A DNA stretch of 64,000 nucleotides from assembly GCF_028747205.1 (NCBI RefSeq), contig NZ_CP112880.1:4712001-4776000 (forward strand), written 5' to 3'. The stretch comes from Streptomyces sp. CA-278952 (GTDB lineage: Bacteria > Actinomycetota > Actinomycetes > Streptomycetales > Streptomycetaceae). The notes under the pieces were generated by a model, which was not told where the DNA came from, made no database searches, and worked only from the letters and a program-made list of their open reading frames with translations. Made by a program: the position numbers and the translations under genes. This document shows positions 48,708-57,080 of the stretch, piece by piece (position 1 is the stretch's first letter; each line of letters opens with the position of its first letter).

Positions 48708-50378
48708 ATGGCCCAGCAGGAGCACGTACGTGTGGCGGTGATCGGAACCGGATTCGGGGGCCTGGGGGCCGCCGTACGGCTGCGCCGCGAAGGCATCACC
48801 GATTTCGTCGTCCTGGAGCGGGCCGACTCGGTGGGCGGCACCTGGCGCGACAACAGCTATCCCGGCTGCGCCTGCGACGTACCGTCCCACCTCTATTCGT
48901 TCTCGTTCGCCCCCAACCCCGACTGGCCGCGCACCTTCTCCGGGCAGAAGCACATCCGGGCCTACCTGGAGCGCGTCGCGGACACCTTCGGGCTCCGCCC
49001 GCACATCAGGCTGAACCACGAGGTGAAGCTGATGACCTGGGACAAGGCGAATCTCTACTGGGTGATCGAGTCAGCCGGCGGGGCCGTGCTCCACGCGGAT
49101 GTCGTCGTCTCCGCCACCGGGCCGCTCTCCGACCCCAAGACGCCGGACATAACCGGGCTCGACTCCTTCCCCGGCAAGGTCTTCCACTCCGCGCGCTGGG
49201 ACCACGACTACGACCTGGCCGGCAAGCGCGTCGCGATGGTCGGAACGGGCGCGTCCGCGATCCAGATCGTCCCGGCGATACAGCCGAGGACCGCGAAGCT
49301 CACGCTCTTCCAGCGGACCCCGCCCTGGGTCATGCCGCGCGTGGACCGCACGATCAGCAAGGCCGAGCGGGCGCTGCACCGGGCCGTCCCCGCCACCGGC
49401 ACGGCGCGCCGCGGACTGCTCTGGGGCATCAGGGAGTTGCAGGTCAGTGCCTTCACCAAGCACCCGGATCAGCTCGGGCTGGTGGAGAAGATAGCCAAGT
49501 CCAACATGGCGCGGGCGATCAAGGACCCGGCGCTGCGCGCCAAGCTGACCCCCGACTACCGCATCGGCTGCAAGCGGATCCTGCTCTCCAGCACCTACTA
49601 TCCGGCCCTCGCCCAGCCCAATGTGGACGTCGTCGCCTCCGGGCTCAGCGAGATACGCGGCTCCACGGTGGTCGCCGCCGACGGGAGCGAGGCGGAGGTC
49701 GACGCGATCATCTTCGGCACCGGCTTCCATGTGACGGACATGCCGATCGCGGAGCGGGTCGTCGGCGAGGAGGGCATCACGCTCGCCGAGTCCTGGAAGG
49801 ACGGCATGAACTCGCTGCGCGGCGCGACCGCCGCCGGGTTCCCCAACTGGATGACGATCATCGGCCCCAACACCGGGCTCGGAAACTCCTCCATGATCCT
49901 GATGATCGAGTCCCAGCTGAACTACATGGCCGATTACCTGCGGCAGTTGAACGTGCTGGGCGGACGAGCCGCGCTCGATGCCCGCTCCGCCGCCGTCACC
50001 GCGTGGAACGACCGGGTCCAGCAGCGGATGAAGCGCACGGTGTGGAACACCGGTGGCTGCACCAGCTGGTACCTGGACGAGGCGGGCCGCAACACCACCG
50101 TCTGGCCCGGCACCACGGGTGAGTTCCGGCGGCAGACGCGTTCGGTGGACCTCGCGGAGTACGACGTCGTCCGGGCCGGTGCGGTGGGCGGGACGGGGCG
50201 GGCGGCCGGGAGCGGACGCGTACCGGAGCAGCCGGGCCGCACCGATCGCGAGACCGTGACCGTCGGTTCCGGCACGGCTTCCGGCGCCGGCTCCGACACG
50301 GCTTCCGGCGCCGGCTCCGACACGGCTTCCGGCGCCGGCTCCGGCGCTGGTGCCGTCGCCGAGGAGGCCGCGCGATGA
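48708..50378 (+). CDS. Baeyer-Villiger-type flavin monooxygenase
   Basis: The 556-residue class B flavoprotein has an FAD motif VAVIGTGFGGLGAAVRLRREG, ERADSVGGTWRDNSYPGCACDVPS, the BVMO fingerprint FPGKVFHSARWDH, an NADPH motif VAMVGTGASAIQIVP, and ATG-type FGTGFHVTDM. The C-terminus is extended by Gly/Ser/Thr repeats from a 24-bp tandem array. It is first of three coupled genes (overlaps ATGA with the hydrolase, which overlaps the SDR). BVMO, esterase/hydrolase and SDR together would oxidise an alcohol to a ketone, insert oxygen, and cleave the ester. Confidence 0.9.
   Translation: MAQQEHVRVAVIGTGFGGLGAAVRLRREGITDFVVLERADSVGGTWRDNSYPGCACDVPSHLYSFSFAPNPDWPRTFSGQKHIRAYLERVADTFGLRPHIRLNHEVKLMTWDKANLYWVIESAGGAVLHADVVVSATGPLSDPKTPDITGLDSFPGKVFHSARWDHDYDLAGKRVAMVGTGASAIQIVPAIQPRTAKLTLFQRTPPWVMPRVDRTISKAERALHRAVPATGTARRGLLWGIRELQVSAFTKHPDQLGLVEKIAKSNMARAIKDPALRAKLTPDYRIGCKRILLSSTYYPALAQPNVDVVASGLSEIRGSTVVAADGSEAEVDAIIFGTGFHVTDMPIAERVVGEEGITLAESWKDGMNSLRGATAAGFPNWMTIIGPNTGLGNSSMILMIESQLNYMADYLRQLNVLGGRAALDARSAAVTAWNDRVQQRMKRTVWNTGGCTSWYLDEAGRNTTVWPGTTGEFRRQTRSVDLAEYDVVRAGAVGGTGRAAGSGRVPEQPGRTDRETVTVGSGTASGAGSDTASGAGSDTASGAGSGAGAVAEEAAR
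50268..50339 (+). repeat. 24-bp tandem repeat x3 in monooxygenase 3' end
   Basis: Three units starting at 50268, 50292 and 50316 share ACGGCTTCCGGCGCCGGC; the first differs from the other two by one base. They encode (S-D/G-T-A-S-G-A-G) repeats outside the catalytic fold. Confidence 0.9.
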
Positions 50379-51328
50379 GCCGCCTCCTGCACCGCGACAC
50401 CGTACCGCCGGTGCCGGCGGCCGACGTGACCGCACGCTCCGCCGACGGCTCCCGGATCCACGTCGAACTGCACGGCCCCGAGGACGCCCCGGCGGTCGTC
50501 CTGGCTCACGGCTGGACCTGCAACACCCGCTTCTGGGACGCCCAGATACGCGACCTGGCCGCCGACCACCGGGTCATCGCCTACGACCAGCGCGGCCACG
50601 GGCTCACCCCCGCCCCGGGGCCCGGCGGCTACAGCACGAACGCGCTGGCCGACGACCTCGAAGCGGTCCTCGCCGCGACGCTCGCCCCGGGCCGCAGGGC
50701 GGTGCTCGCCGGGCACTCCATGGGCGGGATGACGGTGATGGCCGCCGCCGCGCGCCCCGGACTGCGCGAGCACGCCGCCGCCGTGCTGCTCTGTTCCACC
50801 GGCAGTACGCGGCTGGCCGCCGAGGCCCGCGTCCTGCCGCTGCGCGCGGGTGCGCTGCGGACCCGGCTCACCACCGCCGTACTGGGCGCGAAAGCACCGC
50901 TCGGGCCGGTCAACCCGGTCTCCAGGAAGGTCCTCAAGTACGCGACGATGGGCCCCGGTTCGGCTCCGGACCGGGTCGACGCCTGCGCCCGCATCGTGCA
51001 CGCCTGCCCACGCCGCACGAGAGTGCAGTGGGGCCATGTGCTCGCCGAGCTGGACCTCGCGGCGGGCGTGCGCGAGCTGCGAGTGCCGACCGCGGTGATC
51101 GCCGGAACGGACGACCGGCTGACGCCGCCGGCCCTCGCGCGGGCCATCGCGGCCGCGCTGCCGGTCGGGCTCGGGCTGACCGAGCTGGCAGGGATGGGGC
51201 ACATGACGCCGATGGAGGCCCCGGAGGCCGTCACGGCGAAGATCAGGGAGCTGGTCACCCGGTACGTCGCCACGGGGGCGGCCGCCGAGCGGAGAGCCGC
51301 CACGGCGGAGAAGGAGGATGTCGCATGA
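50375..51328 (+). CDS. Alpha/beta hydrolase
   Basis: The 317-residue protein has the oxyanion segment VVLAHGWTCNTRFWDAQI, the family strand YDQRGHGLTPAPG, the nucleophile elbow LAGHSMGGM (Ser), an Asp in AGTDDRLTPP, and His in GMGHMTPMEAP, so the full Ser-Asp-His triad. It overlaps its neighbours by 4 bp on both sides. In this operon it most likely hydrolyses the ester or lactone made by the monooxygenase. Confidence 0.88.
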   Translation: MSRLLHRDTVPPVPAADVTARSADGSRIHVELHGPEDAPAVVLAHGWTCNTRFWDAQIRDLAADHRVIAYDQRGHGLTPAPGPGGYSTNALADDLEAVLAATLAPGRRAVLAGHSMGGMTVMAAAARPGLREHAAAVLLCSTGSTRLAAEARVLPLRAGALRTRLTTAVLGAKAPLGPVNPVSRKVLKYATMGPGSAPDRVDACARIVHACPRRTRVQWGHVLAELDLAAGVRELRVPTAVIAGTDDRLTPPALARAIAAALPVGLGLTELAGMGHMTPMEAPEAVTAKIRELVTRYVATGAAAERRAATAEKEDVA

Positions 51329-52218
51329 GCGGCAAGCGCGGTCTCGAGGGCCAGGTCGTCGTCGTCACCGGCGCGGCCCGGGGGGTGGGTGAACTGCTGG
51401 CCCGCAAGCTGTCGGCACGCGGGGCGACGCTGGCGCTCGTCGGCCTGGAGCGGGACGAGCTGAAGAAGGTCTCCGAGCGGCTGCACGGCGAGAGCGACCA
51501 CTGGTTCGCCGATGTCACCGACCACGAGGCGATGGCCCAGGTGGCGCGCGAGGTGAAGGAGCGCTTCGGCAAGGTCGACGTCGTCGTCGCCAACGCGGGC
51601 GTGGCCTCGGGCGGCCCGTTCGCCGACTCGGACCCGGACGCCTGGCGGCGGGTCATCGAGGTGAACCTCATCGGCGGCGCGGTCACCGGGCGGGCCTTCC
51701 TCCCGGTACTGATGGAGAGCCGCGGCTACTTCCTCCAGATAGCGTCGCTGGCCGCGATCACCCCGGCCCCGATGATGACCGCGTACTGCGCATCCAAGTC
51801 GGGCGTCGAGGCCTTCGCGCACAGCCTGCGCGCCGAGGTCGGCTACAAGGGCGTCAAGGTCGGCGTCGGCTACCTCTCCTGGACCGACACCGACATGGTG
51901 CGCGGGGCGGACCAGGACGACGTGATGCGCGAGCTGCGCCAGCGGCTGCCGTGGCCGATGAACCGGACGTACCCGCTCGGCCCGGCCGTCGACCGGATCG
52001 TGGACGGGATCGCGCGGCGCTCTCCGCATGTCTACGCCCAGTGGTGGCTGCGTGGAATGCAGTCGGTCCGCGGTTACCTTCCGTCCGTCATCGCGATCGG
52101 CGGGCAGCGCGAGATGCGGCGGTTCGAGCCGCGGCTCCACACCGTGTCGAAAGGGCTGGTGGGGGCCGGGGGGGCGGCGGACCAGGACGCGCGGGCGGAG
52201 CGTGCTGACCGTACGTAG
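51325..52218 (+). CDS. Short-chain dehydrogenase/reductase
   Basis: The 297-residue SDR has the cofactor motif VVVTGAARGVGELLARKL (TGxxxGxG), the NAG motif VVANAGVASGG, catalytic Ser in LQIASLAAITP, and YCASK (Tyr-x-x-x-Lys). The C-terminal ~60 residues (YAQWWLRGMQSVRGYLPSV) resemble those of SDRs paired with BVMOs. The ATG overlaps the hydrolase stop (ATGA). Oxidation of the alcohol precursor of the BVMO substrate is inferred. Confidence 0.9.
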   Translation: MSGKRGLEGQVVVVTGAARGVGELLARKLSARGATLALVGLERDELKKVSERLHGESDHWFADVTDHEAMAQVAREVKERFGKVDVVVANAGVASGGPFADSDPDAWRRVIEVNLIGGAVTGRAFLPVLMESRGYFLQIASLAAITPAPMMTAYCASKSGVEAFAHSLRAEVGYKGVKVGVGYLSWTDTDMVRGADQDDVMRELRQRLPWPMNRTYPLGPAVDRIVDGIARRSPHVYAQWWLRGMQSVRGYLPSVIAIGGQREMRRFEPRLHTVSKGLVGAGGAADQDARAERADRT

Positions 52219-52318
52219 CGGTACGAAATGCGAGGGATGTCGGGCCGTGCAACGCTGAGCGAGGCCCCGCAGGGGGCCGTCCCCCACGTACCCCACGCAT
52301 CCCACAGGAGTGAACAGC

Positions 52319-52513
52319 ATGGGTATTTCGGACCAGTTCAAGGACAAGGCGCAGGAGCTCGCCGACCAGGCCAAGCAGAAGGCGGGTCAGGGCAAGGACG
52401 AGGCCAAGGACCGGGCCTCCCAGGGCCGTGACCAGGAGTCGGACTCCTCCTCGGGCATGAAGGACCGTGCCCAGGACGCGAAGGACCAGGCGCGCGAGCG
52501 TTTTGACCGTTGA
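52319..52513 (+). CDS. CsbD-like small hydrophilic stress protein
   Basis: The 64-residue protein GISDQFKDKAQELADQAKQK... is Lys/Asp/Gln-rich with no hydrophobic core, and contains repeated KDxAxD elements typical of CsbD-like/hydrophilin proteins. AGGAG lies about 8 bases before ATG 52319. It is probably stress-induced; function unproven. It is separated from the SDR by 100 bp and followed by a strong terminator, so it is likely monocistronic. Confidence 0.75.
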   Translation: MGISDQFKDKAQELADQAKQKAGQGKDEAKDRASQGRDQESDSSSGMKDRAQDAKDQARERFDR

Positions 52514-52572
52514 CGGTCGTTGAGGTGTGACGCGTGCGTGCTGCGGCTCGCGCGTGCGTACGCGTCGCTCCA

Positions 52573-52604
52573 GGAGGCGCATCCGGGTGACCGGGTGCGC
52601 CTCC
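52573..52604 (+). terminator. Intrinsic-type terminator of the CsbD-like gene
   Basis: GGAGGCGCATCCGG (52573-52586) pairs with CCGGGTGCGCCTCC (52591-52604) across a GTGA loop with one G.U pair, then TTCTTGG. Confidence 0.75.
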
Positions 52605-52643
52605 TTCTTGGCGTGGGGCGCCGCTCCCCGGGTGCGGGCTCGA

Positions 52644-52797
52644 AAGATGTCCTCAATCGCCGGACGGGCTGGAAAGGATGCCCTCAATCGCCGGGTGGGC
52701 TGAATTGTGGGCCTTGAGGAGCGGGGTTCGGGGCGGAGCCCCGAAGGCGCGCCCGGGTGCGGCTGGAAAAGATGTCCTCAATCGCCGGACGGGCTTG
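52644..52797. repeat. Dispersed streptomycete intergenic repeat, 3 copies
   Basis: GATGTCCTCAATCGCCGGAC followed by GGGCT occurs near 52645 and 52770, and a variant (GATGCCCTCAATCGCCGGGT) near 52677. A perfect hairpin TTCGGGGC-GGA-GCCCCGAA sits between copies at 52727-52745. This short element is widespread in Streptomyces intergenic DNA. The rightmost copy supplies the last codons and stop (PSGD-TGA) of the tricorn gene. Confidence 0.8.
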
Positions 52798-55700
52798 TAT
52801 GCCGCGGCGGCAGTGGTGGCCGCCGCAGGTTCGGGGCCGTTTCGTACGAGGGCGGGGTCGCCGCCGGGTGCGCGGCCAGCAGTTCCAGGGCCAGGCGGAC
52901 CGCGTCGTCGAGGACGGCGTACCGGCCCTCCGCCCAGTCCAGCGGGGTGCGCAGGGCCTCCACGTCCGGTTCCACGCCGTGGTTCTCCACCGACCAGCCG
53001 TACGTGTCGAACCAGGCCGCGTTCATCGGGACCGTGATCACCGTGCCGTCTCCGAGCCGGTGCCGGCCGGTCATCCCGACCACGCCGCCCCAGGTGCGCT
53101 GGCCCACCACCGGGCCCAGCTTCAGCAGCCGGAACGCGGCGGTGATCATGTCGCCGTCGGAGGAGGTCGCCTCGTCGGCCAGGGCGACGACCGGGCCGCG
53201 CGGCGCGTTGGAGGCGTAGCTCACCGCCTGGGCGTTGCGGGTCAGGTCCCAGCCGAGGATCTTGCGGGTGAGGTTCTCCACGACCAGCTCGCTGATGTGG
53301 CCGCCCGCGTTGCCCCGTACGTCCACGATCAGGGCGGGGCGGGAGACTTCCAGACGCAGGTCGCGGTTGAACTGCGCCCAGCCCGAGCCGCCCATGTCCG
53401 GGATGTGGAGGTAACCGCACTTGCCGCCGCTCAACTCCCGTACGACGCCACGGCGTTTGGCCACCCAGTCCTGGTAGCGCAGCGGGCGTTCGTCGACCAG
53501 GGGCATGATCGCCACCCGGCGGGACGGGCCGCCGCCCGCCGGGGAGAAGGTCAGCTCCACCGTCGTGCCCCCCGCCGCGGTCAGCAGGGGGTACGGGCCG
53601 GCGACCGGGTCCACCGGGCGGCCGTCGACGTGGGTGAGGACCGCGCCCTCCCGGATCCCCGTGCCCGCCAGCGGCGAACGGGCCTTGGAGTCCGAGGAGT
53701 CGCCGGGCAGGATGCGCTGGATGGTCCAGGCGCCGTCACGGCAGACCAGGTTGGCGCCGAGGAGGCCGATCGCGCGCTGGTAGTGCGGCGGGCCCTCGTT
53801 GCGGCGGGCGGGGGTGACGTACGCGTGCGACGTGCCCAGCTCGCCCAGCACCTCGCGCAGCAGATCCGCGAACTCGTCGGGTGACGCGACCCGTTCGACC
53901 AGGGGGCGGTACTGGTCCAGCACTCCGTCCCAGTCGATGCCGCACATGTCCGGCTCCCAGAAGTAGGAGCGGATGATCCGCCCCGCCTCGCCGTACGCCT
54001 GCCGCCACTCCGCCCCCGGGTCGACCTCGTGCAGGATGCGGCGCAGGTCCAGGTAGACCGTGGAGTCGGTGTCGCCCGCCTCGGTGGCCGGTACGGCGCG
54101 GAGTTCGCCGTCGTCCATCACGACCAGGCGGGACGCGTCACCGCTGACCGCGAACCAGTCGAGGTGGTCGACCAGTTCGGTCCTGCGGGCCTTCGCGATG
54201 GTGAAGTGCTCCAGGGTCGGCCGCCCCGACATGTCGGCCGGGTTCGCGAACGTCTCGCCCAGCGCCCCCGAGATCGGCCAGCGCAGCCAGACCAGCCCGC
54301 CGCCGCTCACCGGGGCCAGCGCCGAGTACTTGGAGGCGGAGACGGGGAACGGCGTCACCCGGCTCTCCAGCCCCTCGAACTCGACCATGACCGTGGAGCC
54401 CTCCGGCGTGCCGCCGTCCGGCACGTCCACCGGGTCCAGGCCGCCCGCCGCCGGACGGCCGTCGGGCGAGAGGGCGAAGGGCGACGGGGTCGCCGAGGAG
54501 AGCGGGACCAGGTACGGGCGGCAGCCGAGCGGGAAGGACAGGTCGCCGGTGTGGACGTCGTACACCGGGTCGAAGCCGCGCCAGGAGAGGAAGGCGAGGT
54601 AGCGGCCGTCGTCCGTGAAGACCGGGTTCTCGTCCTCGAAGCGGCCGTTGGTGACGTCGACGATCACCGGGGCGCCGGGGCCGGAGATCCGGGCCAGCTT
54701 GATCTGCCGCAGCGAGCGGCCGATGCCCGGGTGCGACCAGGTCAGCCAGTCGCCGTCGGGGGAGAAGGCGAGGTCGCGCACGGGTCCGTTGACCGAGCGG
54801 ATCAGCTCGGTGAGACCGGGGTGCTCGTCGACCGGCGCGGCACTGTCCGGGGTCGCCGCACCGGTGGCGGCGTGGAGGTCGGCGCGGGTCGAGCCGCTGG
54901 GGGCCTTCTCCTGCTCCTTCTCCACGGTTTCCAGAGGCTCCGGCTCCCCCGTGTCCAGGAGCAGCAGGCGGCCGTCGTTCGACGCGATGGCGAGGCGTTC
55001 CCCCTCCGGGTCGGAGATCATCTCCTGGACCCGGCCCAGCAGCCCGGAGGCCAGCCTGCGCGCCGGGCGGTCGCCGCTGGCGCGCGGCAGGTAGGCGATC
55101 TCGACGGCGTCGGGGCCGTCCGCGTCGGTGACGTACGCGACCTGACCGCCGCTGCCGAGCATCTCCGGCAGCCGCACCCGGACGCCGGGGGTGTCGGCGA
55201 TGGTGCGGGCGGGGCCGTCGCGGTGGGTGAGCCAGTAGAGGCTGCCGCGTACGGTGACGGCGCTGGCCCGGCCCGTCTCGTCGACGGAGAGCGAGTCGAC
55301 GTTGCTGGCGGCGGGCACCTGGTGGACGCGCCGGCCGGTGCGCGGGCCGCCGAGGCGCACCTCCAGCTTGCGCGGGGTGGCGTCGGGCGCGTCCAGGTCC
55401 TCGACCAGCCACAGCTCGCCGGCGCACTGGTAGATCACCCGGTGGCCGTCGCTGGAGGCGTTGCGGGCGTAGAAGGCGTCGTGGTCGGTGTGCCGGCGCA
55501 GGCCGGTGCCGTCCATCAGGCAGGAGTAGAGGTTGCCGACGCCCTCGTGGTCGGAGAGGAACGCGATGCGGCGGCCGACGAACATCGGGTTGGCGAGGTG
55601 GCCGTCGATGTCCGGGAGCAGGCGTTCGCCGTGCAGCCACAGGCGGCCCATGGCCCCGCCCCGGTAGCGCTTCCAGGCTGCCGGTTCGTGCGGGGGCGTG

Positions 55701-56191
55701 CCGGTGAGCAGCAGGGTGCGGCGCTCGCCGTCGATGTCGGCGACCGCGATGTCGGAGACCGGGCCCCAGGGGAGCTTGCCGCCGGGGCCGCCGTCGGTGG
55801 GGACGCTGTAGGCCCAGGAGAAGTACGAGAACGGCTGGTTGTGCGAGGAGACGGCGAGGATCTGGCACGCCTCGCCGGGATCGGGGCTCCAGCCGCAGAC
55901 CCGGGCGTCGGTCGAGCCCCAGTGGGTGAGCCGGCGGGCCGGGCCGCCGTCCACCGGGGCGAGGTGGATCTCGGGGTCCAGGGTGCGCCAGGTCGTGTAG
56001 GCGATGGAGGAGCCGTCGGGCGAGAAGCGTGGATGGCTGACCCGGGTCCGGTCGACGGTCACCCGCCAGGCCCGTCCGGGGCGGTGCCCGGCGGCGGCGA
56101 GGGGGGCGACCCAGAGGTCGTCCTCGGCCGCGAAGCACAGCAAGTCCTGGTGAAGGTGCGGGAAACGGAGATACGCGACGTCGTCACTCAC
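52778..56191 (-). CDS. Tricorn-type protease (S41)
   Basis: The ~1,137-residue protein has an N-terminal beta-propeller region (repeats such as SHPRFSPDGSSIAYTTW and FSPDGDWLTWSHPG), a PDZ segment (GIREGAVLTHVDGRPVDP) and the C-terminal catalytic domains. By analogy with tricorn, Ser788-His789 (ELGTSHAYV) and Ser1011-Asp1012 (ATSSDGDM) are catalytic or P1-specificity residues. Tricorn degrades oligopeptides downstream of the proteasome. GTG at 56191 begins SDDVAYLRFPHLHQD and follows a G-run with no proper spacing, so it may be leaderless. Its stop codon lies in a dispersed repeat. Confidence 0.9.
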   Translation of the reverse strand: MSDDVAYLRFPHLHQDLLCFAAEDDLWVAPLAAAGHRPGRAWRVTVDRTRVSHPRFSPDGSSIAYTTWRTLDPEIHLAPVDGGPARRLTHWGSTDARVCGWSPDPGEACQILAVSSHNQPFSYFSWAYSVPTDGGPGGKLPWGPVSDIAVADIDGERRTLLLTGTPPHEPAAWKRYRGGAMGRLWLHGERLLPDIDGHLANPMFVGRRIAFLSDHEGVGNLYSCLMDGTGLRRHTDHDAFYARNASSDGHRVIYQCAGELWLVEDLDAPDATPRKLEVRLGGPRTGRRVHQVPAASNVDSLSVDETGRASAVTVRGSLYWLTHRDGPARTIADTPGVRVRLPEMLGSGGQVAYVTDADGPDAVEIAYLPRASGDRPARRLASGLLGRVQEMISDPEGERLAIASNDGRLLLLDTGEPEPLETVEKEQEKAPSGSTRADLHAATGAATPDSAAPVDEHPGLTELIRSVNGPVRDLAFSPDGDWLTWSHPGIGRSLRQIKLARISGPGAPVIVDVTNGRFEDENPVFTDDGRYLAFLSWRGFDPVYDVHTGDLSFPLGCRPYLVPLSSATPSPFALSPDGRPAAGGLDPVDVPDGGTPEGSTVMVEFEGLESRVTPFPVSASKYSALAPVSGGGLVWLRWPISGALGETFANPADMSGRPTLEHFTIAKARRTELVDHLDWFAVSGDASRLVVMDDGELRAVPATEAGDTDSTVYLDLRRILHEVDPGAEWRQAYGEAGRIIRSYFWEPDMCGIDWDGVLDQYRPLVERVASPDEFADLLREVLGELGTSHAYVTPARRNEGPPHYQRAIGLLGANLVCRDGAWTIQRILPGDSSDSKARSPLAGTGIREGAVLTHVDGRPVDPVAGPYPLLTAAGGTTVELTFSPAGGGPSRRVAIMPLVDERPLRYQDWVAKRRGVVRELSGGKCGYLHIPDMGGSGWAQFNRDLRLEVSRPALIVDVRGNAGGHISELVVENLTRKILGWDLTRNAQAVSYASNAPRGPVVALADEATSSDGDMITAAFRLLKLGPVVGQRTWGGVVGMTGRHRLGDGTVITVPMNAAWFDTYGWSVENHGVEPDVEALRTPLDWAEGRYAVLDDAVRLALELLAAHPAATPPSYETAPNLRRPPLPPRHTSPSGD

Positions 56192-56244
56192 CCCCCAATG
56201 TTTTCGGTGCGCGGGTCCCGGGGCAACTTGTGGTGCAGAACACA

Positions 56245-56307
56245 AGCGAAACGATTTCGTTTCGCTGGGCCGTGCGGGTACGGTTCAGGTGTACGAAACA
56301 GTTTCGT
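56245..56307. promoter_or_regulatory. Two GAAAC palindromes, TetR operators
   Basis: AGCGAAACGA-TT-TCGTTTCGCT (56245-56266) is a perfect dyad with 10-bp arms. ACGAAAC-A-GTTTCGT (56293-56307) is a second with 7-bp arms. Both share the CGAAAC half-site. They lie between the divergent tricorn and TetR genes, 54-143 bases before the TetR start. Confidence 0.75.
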
Positions 56308-56387
56308 TCGATGATGAGCGGGTTGCTGAGCGGGTGACCGGGACTGTTGAGCGGGACACCGGACAGTGAAGCGAAGGAGGTCGGCAC

Positions 56388-56960
56388 ATGGCACGCACCA
56401 GGCTGACCCCCGAGCGTGAGGGCGAGCTGTACGAGGCCGTCCTCGACCTGCTCCGCGAGGTCGGTTACGACGCCCTGACCATGGACGCCGTCGCCGCCCG
56501 TACCCGGTCGAGCAAGGCCACCCTCTACCGCCAGTGGGGCTCAAAGCCCGAGCTGGTCGCGAAGGCGCTGCGGCACAACAAGCCGGGGAACCTCGCGGAC
56601 ATCGACACCGGTTCGCTGCGCGGGGACTTCCATGCCGCGCTGAGCCGGACCGACGACTGCCAGATGGAGAAGGACGCCGCGCTGATGCGGGGCCTGAGCC
56701 ATGCCGTCCATGAGTACCCCGAGCTGCTCCAGGCCCTGCGCGAGCTGCTGATCGAGCCGGAGATGACCGGCTTCGACCAGATGCTGCAACGGGCGATGGA
56801 CCGGGGTGAACTGCGACCGGACAATCCGGCGCTGAAGTACATCCCGCACATGCTGGTCGGCGCGCTGGCCGCCCGGCAGCTGATCGAGGACCGTCCTGTC
56901 GACCAGGAGTTCCTCATCGACTACGTGGATTCCGTGGTTCTCCCCGCCCTCGGTGTCTGA
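56388..56960 (+). CDS. TetR-family regulator of the MMPL exporter
   Basis: The 190-residue protein has the HTH ELYEAVLDLLREVGYDALTMDAVAARTRSSKATLYRQWGSKPEL and a helical ligand-binding part (DFHAALSRTDDCQMEKDAALMRGL). AAGGAGG lies 7 bases before the ATG, an unusually good site. It is 120 bp upstream of the MMPL gene on the same strand; this TetR-MMPL pairing is common in Streptomyces. Two palindromes upstream are likely autoregulatory operators. Confidence 0.9.
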   Translation: MARTRLTPEREGELYEAVLDLLREVGYDALTMDAVAARTRSSKATLYRQWGSKPELVAKALRHNKPGNLADIDTGSLRGDFHAALSRTDDCQMEKDAALMRGLSHAVHEYPELLQALRELLIEPEMTGFDQMLQRAMDRGELRPDNPALKYIPHMLVGALAARQLIEDRPVDQEFLIDYVDSVVLPALGV

Positions 56961-57080
56961 CCTCCCCGTCCCACCCGTACGGCCCTCTCCCCGACGCTCC
57001 ACCTGACACGCCGCTCTCGTCGTCGGGCTGGTTCCTCACGCCCAATTCCACTCAAACGACCTGACCGGGAGTACGCCCCC

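Noticed and set aside
54029..56314. 761-residue plus-strand frame opposite the tricorn gene
   Set aside because: Antisense shadow; Val/Gly/Asp/Arg-rich with no domain.
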